Source: Clostridia bacterium (GTDB lineage Bacteria > Bacillota_A > Clostridia > Oscillospirales > Acutalibacteraceae). From it: DNA of 8,773 bases. Position 1 is the stretch's first letter. Each line of letters begins with the position of its first letter. This document shows positions 1 to 7,139 of the stretch, piece by piece. Below the pieces are notes generated by a model. That model saw nothing but the letters and a program-made list of their open reading frames with translations. It was not told where the DNA came from and made no database searches. The position numbers were made by a program, and so were the translations under genes. The stretch lies in contig JAFVTJ010000094.1 in assembly GCA_017503305.1 (NCBI GenBank), forward strand, positions 1-8,773. Reading direction: 5' to 3'.

Positions 1-7
1 AGAACCC

Positions 8-1009
8 TTACTTCTTCAAAGCTTCTTCAACTGCAACTGCGCACGCAACGATCATACCAACCATGGGGTTGTTACCTGCACCGATAAGACCCATCATCTC
101 AACGTGAGCAGGAACTGAAGAAGAACCTGCAAACTGAGCGTCTGAGTGCATACGACCCATAGTATCGGTCATACCGTAAGAAGCGGGGCCGGCAGCCATG
201 TTATCGGGGTGGAGTGTACGGCCTGTACCGCCGCCTGATGCTACTGAGAAGTACTTCTTGCCCTGTTCGATACATTCTTTCTTGTATGTACCTGCAACGG
301 GGTGTTGGAAGCGAGTGGGGTTTGTTGAGTTACCGGTGATAGAAACGTCAACGCCTTCCTTGTGCATGATAGCAACGCCTTCACGAACGTCGTCAGCACC
401 GTAGCAACGAACCTTTGAACGTTCGCCGTTTGAGTAAGCGATTTCTTCAACGATTGCAAGCTCACCTGTGTAGTAGTCAAACTTAGTTTGAACATAGGTA
501 AAGCCGTTAATTCTAGAAATAATCTTAGCAGCGTCCTTGCCAAGACCGTTAAGAACTACGCGAAGGGGTTCTTTACGAGCCTTGTTTGCGCTTCTTGCCA
601 AGCCGATAGCACCTTCAGCAGCAGCGAAGGATTCGTGACCTGCAAGGAATGCGAAACACTTGGTTTCGTCACGTAAAAGCATTGCGCCTAAGTTACCGTG
701 GCCGATACCAACCTTACGGTCGTCAGCAACGGAACCGGGAATGCAGAAAGATTGAAGACCAACGCCGATTTTTTCAGCAGCTTCAGCAGCAGACTTAACG
801 CCGTCCTTAATAGCGATAGCGCAGCCTACAACGTAAGCCCAAGCAGCGTTTTCAAAACAAATAGGTTGAATACCCTTAACGATGTTATAAGCATCAACGC
901 CTGCATTGTCGCAAATTTCCTTTGCTTCTTCAATGGAAGAAATGCCGTGCTTTGCGAGTTCAGCGTTGATTTGATTTATTCTTCTATCATAAGATTCAAA
1001 TAATGCCAT
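8..1009 (-). CDS. GGGtGRT family protein (function unknown)
   Basis: A complete 333-residue protein with the family-defining Gly-rich motif GGGTGRT at residues 259-265, followed by LHPDN. A second conserved-looking Gly-rich stretch (GHGNLGAM) lies near 103-110. There is no signal peptide or clear membrane segment, so it is probably cytoplasmic. Eight cysteines (33, 51, 63, 89, 118, 202, 246, 323) are scattered rather than arranged as a ferredoxin motif. The start is set by AAGGAGG at 1019-1025, nine bases before ATG. It begins 18 bases after the NifU-like gene and has no promoter of its own, so the two are almost certainly co-transcribed. The family is known only by its motif and its habit of sitting beside a NifU-like scaffold gene; a role linked to Fe-S or sulfur chemistry is an inference from that pairing. 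The TAA stop is seven bases from the window edge, so further genes could follow. Confidence 0.9.
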   Translation of the reverse strand: MALFESYDRRINQINAELAKHGISSIEEAKEICDNAGVDAYNIVKGIQPICFENAAWAYVVGCAIAIKDGVKSAAEAAEKIGVGLQSFCIPGSVADDRKVGIGHGNLGAMLLRDETKCFAFLAGHESFAAAEGAIGLARSANKARKEPLRVVLNGLGKDAAKIISRINGFTYVQTKFDYYTGELAIVEEIAYSNGERSKVRCYGADDVREGVAIMHKEGVDVSITGNSTNPTRFQHPVAGTYKKECIEQGKKYFSVASGGGTGRTLHPDNMAAGPASYGMTDTMGRMHSDAQFAGSSSVPAHVEMMGLIGAGNNPMVGMIVACAVAVEEALKK

Positions 1010-1027
1010 TATTCATTTCCTCCTTAA

Positions 1028-1720
1028 TTATTCTTCACGGGGGTCGAGAAGCTTAGCAGCGTCATCAACACGACCGTATTGACCGCTAGCCTTTTCTAAA
1101 GCTTCGTTAGCGTCCATACCCTTTTTAATCATATCCATCATTTTGCCAAGATGAACGAACTTGTAACCGATAATGGTATCGTTTTCGTCAACAGCAATTT
1201 TGGTGATGTAGCCTTCAGCAAGTTCAAGATAACGGGGACCCTTTGCAAGAGTTGCATAGGTTGTACCGCACTGTGAACGAAGACCCTTACCTAAGTCTTC
1301 AAGACCTGCACCGATGGGAAGACCATCTTCAGAGAATGCAGTTTGTGTACGTCCGTAAACGATTTGTAAGAAAAGTTCACGCATAGCGGTGTTGATAGCA
1401 TCGCATACAAGGTCAGTGTTAAGAGCTTCAAGAATGGTTTTGCCAACCAAAATTTCAGAAGCCATAGCAGCTGAGTGGGTCATACCCGAACAACCGATAG
1501 TTTCAACCAAAGCTTCTTGAATGATACCCTCTTTAACGTTGAGAGTAAGCTTACAAGTACCTTGTTGAGGTGCGCACCAGCCAATACCGTGTGTAAGACC
1601 GGAAACGTCTTTAATTTCCTTTACCTGAACCCATTTGCCTTCTTCCGGAATGGGAGCAGGACCGTGATATGTACCCTTTGCTAAAGGACACATATTTTCT
1701 ACTTCATGTGAATAGTTCAT
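1028..1720 (-). CDS. NifU/IscU-like iron-sulfur cluster assembly scaffold protein
   Basis: A 230-residue protein whose central part matches the NifU N-terminal/IscU fold. Cys56 (start of CKLTLNV) aligns by eye with the first IscU ligand cysteine. Cys77, in the GCSGMTHSAA segment, matches the IscU GCGSAIASS segment. Cys151 (SQCGTTYA) lies where IscU has its third ligand cysteine. The segment LVGKTILEAL after Cys77 matches the IscU VKGKSLDEA helix. Additional cysteines are at 11, 49 and 106. It is longer than IscU (about 128 residues), with about 50 extra residues at the N-terminus and about 70 at the C-terminus. Scaffold proteins hold a nascent Fe-S cluster before transfer to apo-proteins; no cysteine desulfurase is visible nearby. 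The ribosome site AAAGGAG at 1729-1735 lies eight bases before ATG. It is the first gene of a two-gene unit with the GGGtGRT gene, so it may serve that partner rather than general cluster assembly. Confidence 0.87.
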   Translation of the reverse strand: MNYSHEVENMCPLAKGTYHGPAPIPEEGKWVQVKEIKDVSGLTHGIGWCAPQQGTCKLTLNVKEGIIQEALVETIGCSGMTHSAAMASEILVGKTILEALNTDLVCDAINTAMRELFLQIVYGRTQTAFSEDGLPIGAGLEDLGKGLRSQCGTTYATLAKGPRYLELAEGYITKIAVDENDTIIGYKFVHLGKMMDMIKKGMDANEALEKASGQYGRVDDAAKLLDPREE

Positions 1721-1749
1721 ATACGTACTCCTTTCGGTTATATGTTAAT

Positions 1750-1778
1750 ATTATATCAAACTCATTTAAAAAACACAA
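1750..1778 (-). promoter_or_regulatory. Sigma-A-type promoter for the NifU-like/GGGtGRT unit
   Basis: Reading the minus strand, a -35 box TTGTGT (1773-1778) and a perfect -10 box TATAAT (1750-1755) are separated by exactly 17 bases. Transcription would start near 1743, about 22 bases before the ATG. This makes the Fe-S pair a transcription unit separate from the vanZ-like gene upstream, although no hairpin terminator separates them and read-through is possible. Confidence 0.8.
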
Positions 1779-1797
1779 TAGTATAAATGACAAATTT

Positions 1798-2988
1798 TTA
1801 TGATATTTGCGCCATTATACTGTCAAAATAATCATAAGTATCTCTGCGTTCTTTTTCTATTAAATTTTTCTTTTCCTCTAAGGTTATTTCAAGCTTCATA
1901 ATCTTCAAAATTTCAGATTTTAAAACCTCGGTTCGACCTAACGCCAAATTAACAAGCTCTTTGTGAGTTTGGTCCGCACCAAATGAAGTAAGCTTGTTAC
2001 AAAGCTTGGTGGCTTCCACAACGGCCTCCCCTATTACCGACGAAGCAAAGCGCGTTTCTTCCGAAAACTGTGGTGCAACACGCGGTTTTTCGGGTGTGGA
2101 CAAAACAATTTGCGAAGGTGCTTCTTCCACCAAAGCTTCCTCTTTTTCAGGTATTTCCTCTAAGACAGGCTCCCGTTCTTCAGAAAGCTCTTGCTCATCG
2201 TTAACGGCGATTGGCAATACTTCGTCACTATTTAGACACACATCTTCAACAGGTACAATAACAATATCGTTAATTTCAGTTTCATCTTCAATAATTGGCT
2301 CAATAAAGGTTTCAAACTCAGGTGCTATCTGCTCTCCCGAGAAATCCGTTACGACTTCTTGCGATTTCGCCCTTAATTGCTCGTTTTCTTCCCTTAAATC
2401 TGAAAGTGAGTTTTGCAAGTTTTGATAATTAGCAACTGCACTTTTTAATTCCTTAGTGAGATAATAATTCTCGCGCAACAATTCTCTTTTAGTAAAGCCT
2501 ACGTAAGCGGTTTTCTTTCGTAAAGAACGGAATATTTTTACAAATGCAGTGCAAAGTAAAATAGCCCCAATCGCACCGGCGGCATCTATCAAAAAGTCGC
2601 GCACCTCACAACTGCGTCCGGGCACAAAGCTTTGGTGGTATTCATCCCCCGCGGCATAAGCAAGGCTTAAAAGCCCTGCCCACGAAATACGCGCAAGAAA
2701 ACGCATTTTTACGTAGCTTATAAAAGTTAAAAACGCCAAAATACCCAACAAGGCATATGCCGCCACGTGTGCAGCTTTGCGTGTAATAAACTGATATTTT
2801 TCAACAAATTCTACCTTTTCGGCAGGGCTTAATTCCTCAAAATCGGGATAAACCTTTTCGGCGATTGTTTCAATAAATTTTCCGCTTGTGGTATCGGAAA
2901 CGGTGGCATCTTGCGCTGAAAAGAAAAAGATTACAGCCATCCAGCAAATAAGCAAAATCACGCTTAGAACCCTTAAAAAAGAACGCAT
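1798..2988 (-). CDS. VanZ-family membrane protein with coiled-coil, acidic linker and C-terminal helical domain
   Basis: A 396-residue protein in two parts. Residues about 1-155 are a VanZ-like domain with hydrophobic segments near 5-24, 72-91, 100-116 and 133-152. It carries the family signatures FSAQ (23-26), KAAHVAAYALLG (71-82) and DEYHQSFVPGR (115-125), the last leading into VRDFLIDAAGA. The founding member VanZ is linked to teicoplanin resistance; most homologues have no known reaction. Residues about 165-210 are a heptad-like coiled coil, 220-310 an acidic Glu/Pro-rich linker, and 311-396 a charged helical domain ending in DYFDSIMAQIS that I do not recognise with certainty. Typical VanZ proteins stop at about 150-200 residues, so the tail is an addition, probably cytoplasmic. 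The start has AAGGGG (2997-3002) eight bases upstream, directly after the T-tract of the terminator of the preceding operon. No clear private promoter was found, so it may depend on read-through or on a promoter inside the upstream gene. Confidence 0.85.
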   Translation of the reverse strand: MRSFLRVLSVILLICWMAVIFFFSAQDATVSDTTSGKFIETIAEKVYPDFEELSPAEKVEFVEKYQFITRKAAHVAAYALLGILAFLTFISYVKMRFLARISWAGLLSLAYAAGDEYHQSFVPGRSCEVRDFLIDAAGAIGAILLCTAFVKIFRSLRKKTAYVGFTKRELLRENYYLTKELKSAVANYQNLQNSLSDLREENEQLRAKSQEVVTDFSGEQIAPEFETFIEPIIEDETEINDIVIVPVEDVCLNSDEVLPIAVNDEQELSEEREPVLEEIPEKEEALVEEAPSQIVLSTPEKPRVAPQFSEETRFASSVIGEAVVEATKLCNKLTSFGADQTHKELVNLALGRTEVLKSEILKIMKLEITLEEKKNLIEKERRDTYDYFDSIMAQIS

Positions 2989-2996
2989 AACTTACA

Positions 2997-3002
2997 CCCC
3001 TT
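2997..3002 (-). promoter_or_regulatory. Ribosome binding site of the VanZ-family gene, abutting the terminator tail
   Basis: AAGGGG on the minus strand, eight bases before the ATG at 2988. It touches the T-tract of the 3001-3037 hairpin, so any transcript reading through the terminator would carry a hairpin just upstream of this ribosome site. Confidence 0.6.
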
Positions 3003-3037
3003 AAAAATAAACCGCCACCAGAATGTGTGGCGGTTTA
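3001..3037 (-). terminator. Rho-independent terminator of the regulator-ftsEX-hydrolase operon
   Basis: A perfect 10-bp stem (AAACCGCCAC at 3009-3018 with GTGGCGGTTT at 3027-3036), extendable by one A-T pair to 3008/3037, with an 8-base loop. On the minus strand it is followed by ATTTTTAA. It starts four bases after the stop codon of the M23-domain reading frame at 3041, so it ends that operon. It would also be tolerable as a bidirectional hairpin, but only the minus strand shows a gene ending here. Confidence 0.85.
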
Positions 3038-3040
3038 ACA

Positions 3041-3553
3041 TTAACCAACTTTTTTATAATATGACATTGGGTTAACCCAAGCGCCGTTAACAGCAAGACC
3101 AAAGTGCAAGTGTGCACCTGTGGAACGACCTGTTGAACCAATATAACCAATTATTTGGCCTTTTTTAACCTTTTCGCCAAGCTTAACGGTAATTTTAGCC
3201 ATATGTGCGTAATAAGCAACATAGGTTTTGCCCGCTCTTGTACCGTGATTTATAGTTACGTAGTTGCCATAACCGCTACCGCAACAGTTTCTAACCGGCT
3301 TTTTGCCGTAGTTATGGGTACAACTGTTAGAATAGGTTGTAACCACACCGTCGGCAATAGCGATTATCTTATCGCCCCAGCAGTTGCCGTTTGCAATATC
3401 TATGCCGTTGTGCATTCTACCCCAACGTGTGCCATAGTAGGAAGAAATACGAGAAACGGTTGGTGTCGGCCACAAGAAGCTACCGCCATCATACACAAGG
3501 TTGCCTGTCCAGTTGCCTGAAGCATTAAGAATCGCATTAAGCTCGTTTTGCAT
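3041..3553 (-). CDS. M23/LytM peptidase domain fragment (C-terminal half of the split FtsEX-associated hydrolase)
   Basis: This is the C-terminal part of a coiled-coil peptidoglycan hydrolase, separated from its N-terminal half by one in-frame TAA. From its first ATG it is 170 residues. Zinc and catalytic residues of the M23 family all look present: H48 and D52 in HNGID, H117 in YYAHM, and H148/H150 in AHLHF. M23 domains cleave peptide cross-bridges in peptidoglycan, although in EnvC-type proteins the domain is inactive and activates amidases instead; here the complete metal set suggests an active enzyme. The fragment has no signal peptide, and no convincing ribosome site precedes its ATG (only A-rich GAATTAAAGCAG), so on its own it would be poorly made and stay in the cytoplasm. 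An unusual Cys-rich insertion (C78, C90, C91, plus C58) precedes the GYGNYV strand. The reading frame is open back to 3601, adding 16 residues that continue the coiled coil. Confidence 0.8.
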   Translation of the reverse strand: MQNELNAILNASGNWTGNLVYDGGSFLWPTPTVSRISSYYGTRWGRMHNGIDIANGNCWGDKIIAIADGVVTTYSNSCTHNYGKKPVRNCCGSGYGNYVTINHGTRAGKTYVAYYAHMAKITVKLGEKVKKGQIIGYIGSTGRSTGAHLHFGLAVNGAWVNPMSYYKKVG

Positions 3554-3601
3554 CTGCTTTAATTCTTTTTCAATCTCGGCGTTTTCATCCTTAACTTCGT
3601 T

Positions 3602-3604
3602 TTA
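3602..3604 (-). other. In-frame TAA splitting the hydrolase gene
   Basis: The minus-strand codons read AGA AAA GAC TAA AAC GAA GTT AAG. The frame of the N-terminal half (4255 downward) and the frame of the M23 half (3553 downward) are identical, since 4255 minus 3553 is 702, a multiple of three. Removing this one codon gives an uninterrupted frame of 404 codons at 3041-4255. The codon is one substitution away from CAA, AAA or GAA, all fitting the surrounding coiled coil. Confidence 0.9.
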
Positions 3605-4255
3605 GTCTTTTCTAATATCGTTAATTACCGCCTGAATAGCGCTTTCTTCCTTGGCAAGCTCGGATTTTTTAGCAGCGATAGTTTTTTTAATATCTACCTG
3701 ATCTTCCAAAAGAGCCTTATTTTCTTCTTGCTTTTCTTCAAGCTTTTTGATTTCTTTAACAAGCTCTTTAATCATCTTCTTATCTCTAGCCGAAACCGAA
3801 GCAGTAAGTTGAGACAAAACTAAAAAGTCGGCAAAATCTTCCGCACCGAGAAGTATTTGAATATTACTTCCGGGGCTACTCATATAAATTGCGCGCAAAC
3901 GCTTTTTAAAAGCTAATTTATCAGCTTCAATTTGTTTATTATTTTCCTTAATTTCAGCCTTGTTTGCTGCAATTTTTTCGTTTATTGAATTGATTTGCCT
4001 ATTGCAAACGTCAATTTGGCTTTGTACGTTAGCCATTTTTCGTTCAATTGCATTTTTTAGGTTTTGTTGTTCGTTAATTTTTCCTTGATACTTTTTGATT
4101 TCAGCCTCGAGCTTTTCAGACTCAGCTTCAAGCTTGCTGATTTCATTTTGTAACTCAGATTTAGATGCTGCACCCGTATCAATTACGAAAAAGGCTGTCA
4201 AAAACAAAACAACTGCCATTAAAACCGATACAGATTTTAAGATTTTTTTATGCAT
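3602..4255 (-). CDS. Secreted coiled-coil N-terminal half of an EnvC/PcsB/CwlO-like hydrolase (interrupted gene)
   Basis: 217 residues as read. Residues 1-30 form a signal peptide: basic HKK start, hydrophobic core about 9-25, likely cleavage after GAA near residue 30. Residues about 31-217 are almost wholly Lys/Glu-rich coiled coil, interrupted near 124-155 by a segment that includes SSPGSNIQILLGAEDFADFL. This coiled-coil architecture with a following M23 domain is that of FtsEX partner proteins (EnvC, PcsB, CwlO), and the gene follows ftsX by only 20 bases. The coiled coil is the part known to contact the FtsX extracellular domain. The ribosome site AAGGAG (4261-4266) is five bases before ATG. 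The frame stops at a TAA (3602-3604), after which the same frame continues into the M23 domain. A full protein would be about 404 residues. As sequenced, the product lacks its enzymatic domain; it could be a pseudogene, a recent mutation in this strain, or a base error. Confidence 0.85.
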   Translation of the reverse strand: MHKKILKSVSVLMAVVLFLTAFFVIDTGAASKSELQNEISKLEAESEKLEAEIKKYQGKINEQQNLKNAIERKMANVQSQIDVCNRQINSINEKIAANKAEIKENNKQIEADKLAFKKRLRAIYMSSPGSNIQILLGAEDFADFLVLSQLTASVSARDKKMIKELVKEIKKLEEKQEENKALLEDQVDIKKTIAAKKSELAKEESAIQAVINDIRKD

Positions 4256-4275
4256 ATAAACTCCTTAAGAATAGG

Positions 4276-5277
4276 TTAAATTGCCGCAAATTCGCTTCCC
4301 TCTTTACGAAGGTACTTGCTAATCATAATAGCACTACCAACAACACCCGAAAGGATACCGATTCCGAGGAACATTAAAAGTAAGTTCCAAACCATATCTC
4401 CAAATGGAATCACACCGCCGAAGGTTGCAACTATATTTTCGGTCGCAATTCGGTAACAGAAGTACAATAGACCTTCCGCAATCAAGGCGGAGACAAGACC
4501 TATTACCATACCTTCAACCACAAATGGTACTCTTACGAAGGTATCGGTAGCACCGACAGCCTTCATAATGCTTATTTCAAGCTTACGAGTGTACATAGTA
4601 ACACGAATAGTGTTAGAAACAATAACAAGCGAAATTATTAAAAGAATTACAATAATCCAAATACCTGCAACCGAAATACCATTTTTAATAGCTAAAAGTT
4701 TCTCAGCCATGTCACTGTTAGACTGAATCTTGCTAATTCCTTCAAGCTTTGAGATTTTTTCAACTGTTTGGTCAAAAAGCCCCATATCCGCCATAGAAAT
4801 TTTGGCCGCACAGGATAATGGATTTTCCTTATCGCCTTCTAAAAATTCAAAAAATTCTCTATCTTCTTCAGGGATAGATTCTATTGCAATTTCAAGACCG
4901 CCCTCGCTGGTAACGAAGCTTACCGAAGCCACGTTATCAATTTTTGCAATCTCATCGCAAAGTGCTTTAGCTTCTTCTTCATTGTGGATTATATAATCCG
5001 AAGGCTTAATGCCGTTTTTATCGGCATCCTTATCAGTGCTTGGGGTTACACCGTCGCCATAAAGCGCCCAAGCGTAATCCTTCATATAAGCCATTACAAC
5101 GTTTTGCTTTTCAAGATTTCCCATTGCCATATTAGCATTTTCGGAAATCATAACAGCAATACCCATAATAACCATACAAGCAACCAAAACGCCTACCGAA
5201 GCGATTGTCATAAGACGGTTTGTCCAGGTGTTCTTAATGCCTTCTTTTACGAGGTATCTTACACTGCTCAACTTCAT
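4276..5277 (-). CDS. ftsX: Cell division protein FtsX
   Basis: 333 residues with the FtsX layout: a short cytoplasmic N-terminus, TM1 about 23-44, a large extracellular domain about 45-200, then TM2 about 203-222, TM3 about 252-273 and TM4 about 296-319. The cytoplasmic loop after TM2 contains MYTRKLEISIMKAVGA, the conserved FtsX-type coupling segment that touches the ATPase. FtsX does not pump a substrate; it transmits the ATPase cycle of FtsE to a peptidoglycan hydrolase outside. The start overlaps the ftsE stop as TAATG, and the ribosome site AGGAGG (5287-5292) lies inside the end of ftsE, so the two are translationally coupled. At 333 residues it is somewhat longer than the roughly 300 usual for the family. 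The excess is at about 73-98, a polar Asp/Lys-rich insertion in the extracellular domain. Confidence 0.95.
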   Translation of the reverse strand: MKLSSVRYLVKEGIKNTWTNRLMTIASVGVLVACMVIMGIAVMISENANMAMGNLEKQNVVMAYMKDYAWALYGDGVTPSTDKDADKNGIKPSDYIIHNEEEAKALCDEIAKIDNVASVSFVTSEGGLEIAIESIPEEDREFFEFLEGDKENPLSCAAKISMADMGLFDQTVEKISKLEGISKIQSNSDMAEKLLAIKNGISVAGIWIIVILLIISLVIVSNTIRVTMYTRKLEISIMKAVGATDTFVRVPFVVEGMVIGLVSALIAEGLLYFCYRIATENIVATFGGVIPFGDMVWNLLLMFLGIGILSGVVGSAIMISKYLRKEGSEFAAI

Positions 5278-5996
5278 TATAAGGCACCTCCTGCATTGTC
5301 GGCAACAATCTTACCGCCATCAAGCATAATTACGCGGTGTTGAAAATCACGCACTAGATTGTGGTCGTGTGTTACCATTAAAATTGTAGTTCCGCGCTTG
5401 TTGATTTCAGTAAGCAAGGAAACAATTTCATAAGACATATTAGGGTCAACGTTACCTGTAGGCTCGTCCGCGATAATTAAATCCGGAGAATTTACCAAAG
5501 CACGGGCAAGACCCACACGCTGCTGCTCGCCGCCGGAAAGCTGATTAGGCATTGAACGCGCCTTGTGACCTAGTCCCACCAAAGAAAGTGCTTTTGTAAC
5601 TTCGCGACGAATATTGCGACTATCCGCTCCCACAACGTGCATAGCAAAAGCAACGTTATCAAAAACGTTCATATTAGGTATTAGGCGGAAATCCTGAAAA
5701 ACTATACCCATTGTTCTGCGAAGAATCGGCACTGTTTTTCTCTTCATACGTGTTAGGTTAAAGCCGTTTACCACAATTTTACCGGTGCTTGCTTTTTCTT
5801 CACGCATTATAAGCTTCATAAAGGTACTTTTACCCGCGCCCGATGAACCCACAACGAAAACAAACTCGCCACTGTTGATTTTAATATTAACATCTTCTAA
5901 AGCATGAGTGCCTGTTTGATAGGTTTTTGAAACGCCGCGAAACTCGATAATAGGCTTTGCGGAAGCAAGCTGTATTCCTTGTTCAATTTGTTCCAT
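5277..5996 (-). CDS. ftsE: Cell division ATP-binding protein FtsE
   Basis: 239 residues, an ABC ATPase with all motifs in place: Walker [10 protein letters not shown] (50-58), Q-loop Gln101 in VFQDFRLIP, signature LSGGEQQR (153-160), Walker [10 protein letters not shown] (173-181) and switch His210. The phrase FQDFRL after the Q-loop and the gene order with ftsX identify it as FtsE rather than a generic exporter ATPase. It works on the inner face of the membrane with FtsX, recruited to the division site, and controls wall cleavage. About 14 residues precede the first beta strand, making it slightly longer than the usual 220-230. The ribosome site AAAGGA (6005-6010) is eight bases before ATG. 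It starts 15 bases after the stop of the PucR-type regulator, so both are likely on one transcript. Confidence 0.97.
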   Translation of the reverse strand: MEQIEQGIQLASAKPIIEFRGVSKTYQTGTHALEDVNIKINSGEFVFVVGSSGAGKSTFMKLIMREEKASTGKIVVNGFNLTRMKRKTVPILRRTMGIVFQDFRLIPNMNVFDNVAFAMHVVGADSRNIRREVTKALSLVGLGHKARSMPNQLSGGEQQRVGLARALVNSPDLIIADEPTGNVDPNMSYEIVSLLTEINKRGTTILMVTHDHNLVRDFQHRVIMLDGGKIVADNAGGAL

Positions 5997-6011
5997 TAAA
6001 ATAATCCTTTA

Positions 6012-7085
6012 CTAATATTTAATCGGGTTGCTCTTTAAGTATTTGTTAACCATTAAAGCAATTTTAAAGATAATTGCGTGGTCAAATTCACGAAGGTCAA
6101 GACCTGTGATTTTCTTAATCTTTTCAAGTCTGTAAACCAAGGTGTTACGGTGAACAAATAGCTTACGTGAGGTTTCCGAAACGTTAAGGTTATTTTCAAA
6201 GAAACGTTGGATTGTAAACAAGGTTTCTTGATCAAGATTTTCAATAGAACCGCGCTTGAAAACTTCTCTTAAGAAGGATTCACAAAGGGTGGTGGGTAAT
6301 TGATAAATAAGTCTTGCAATACCCAAGTTATCGTAAGAAACGATGCTCTTTTCGGTGTCAAATACCTTACCAACCTCTAAAGCGGCCTGTGCTTCCTTGA
6401 AGGAACGAGCCAAATCCTTAAGGTTATTAACGGTGGTGCCAATGCCTATTACTACCTGAGCATAGAATTCGCCGGTAATAGTATCTGCAATGGTAGAAGC
6501 CATCTTTTCAATAGTCTTGGGGTCTATTCCCTGTGCGGTTTCTTTAACGAGAGCAATGTCGTTTTCGTTAATGCTTATGATAAAGTCCTTAGATTTATCG
6601 GGGAAGAGATTTTGAACAATGTCGTAAATCGAAACGTCTGATACTTCAAGCGCACGAATAATAATAACCGTTCTTGAAACGTCGCTGTTGAAGTAAAGTT
6701 CACGCGCTTTAATGTAAATATCACCGGGCAAAATGTTATCAAGAATAATGTTCTTAATAAAGTTGCTACGGTCATACTTTTCATCGTAATAAAACTTTAT
6801 ATTTGAAAAGGCAACTGCCAACACGTTAGCATAACGAGCAGCCAAAGCGTCCTCACCTTCAACGTAAACCATATATTTGGCACCCTGATTAGATGAAATA
6901 ACCTTGTAGGTTATTCCGCCACTTACAAAAGAATCCGAAATTGGCATTTCATCCAAAACAGTTTCGCCAATTCGACTAAGATCACTTGAAGCTATAACAA
7001 TATAGTTCTCATCAATAACGCCGAATGAGCGGTCAATAGCGTCCTTCATTTGATGAATAACGCCTTGGAATAATCGGTTTGCCAT
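6012..7085 (-). CDS. PucR/CdaR-family transcriptional regulator
   Basis: 357 residues from the chosen start. The C-terminal region, about 283-350, is a PucR-type helix-turn-helix: SETSRKLFVHRNTLVYRLEK (303-322) carries the typical HRNTLxYRLxKI pattern, followed by TGLDLREFDHAI. The middle, about 130-260, resembles the degenerate GGDEF-like CdaR domain that precedes this helix-turn-helix. The N-terminus (about 1-90) looks like a small sensory domain. Family members are usually activators of catabolic genes responding to small molecules; the ligand here is unknown. An upstream in-frame ATG at 7097 would add MCFI, but it overlaps its own ribosome site, whereas ATG at 7085 has AAAGGA (7097-7102) 11 bases ahead, so 7085 is preferred. 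It is the first gene of the ftsEX operon and lies back to back with the EamA transporter gene, so it could control either. The stop is TAG. Confidence 0.87.
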   Translation of the reverse strand: MANRLFQGVIHQMKDAIDRSFGVIDENYIVIASSDLSRIGETVLDEMPISDSFVSGGITYKVISSNQGAKYMVYVEGEDALAARYANVLAVAFSNIKFYYDEKYDRSNFIKNIILDNILPGDIYIKARELYFNSDVSRTVIIIRALEVSDVSIYDIVQNLFPDKSKDFIISINENDIALVKETAQGIDPKTIEKMASTIADTITGEFYAQVVIGIGTTVNNLKDLARSFKEAQAALEVGKVFDTEKSIVSYDNLGIARLIYQLPTTLCESFLREVFKRGSIENLDQETLFTIQRFFENNLNVSETSRKLFVHRNTLVYRLEKIKKITGLDLREFDHAIIFKIALMVNKYLKSNPIKY

Positions 7086-7096
7086 AATAAAACACA

Positions 7097-7102
7097 TCCT
7101 TT
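7097..7102 (-). promoter_or_regulatory. Ribosome binding site deciding the regulator start
   Basis: AAAGGA on the minus strand. It is 11 bases from the ATG at 7085 but shares a base with the alternative ATG at 7095-7097, which therefore has no usable ribosome site. Confidence 0.6.
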
Positions 7103-7139
7103 AAGATATTAGAATATATAAACATAATTAGCTAAGTAT

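Noticed and set aside
1994..2425. Ser/Thr-rich open frame on the plus strand
   Set aside because: It is the antisense image of the Glu-rich linker of the VanZ-family protein, with no ribosome site or recognisable domain.
3067..3080. Perfect 14-base palindrome TTGGGTTAACCCAA inside the M23 domain
   Set aside because: It encodes the WVNP stretch near the end of the M23 domain, and a 14-base palindrome is expected by chance about every 16 kb, so there is no need to invoke an operator.
3602..3604. TAA reassigned as a sense codon in this organism
   Set aside because: TAA ends at least six other genes here (GGGtGRT, NifU-like, ftsX, ftsE, EamA and the M23 frame) at natural protein ends, so the code appears standard.
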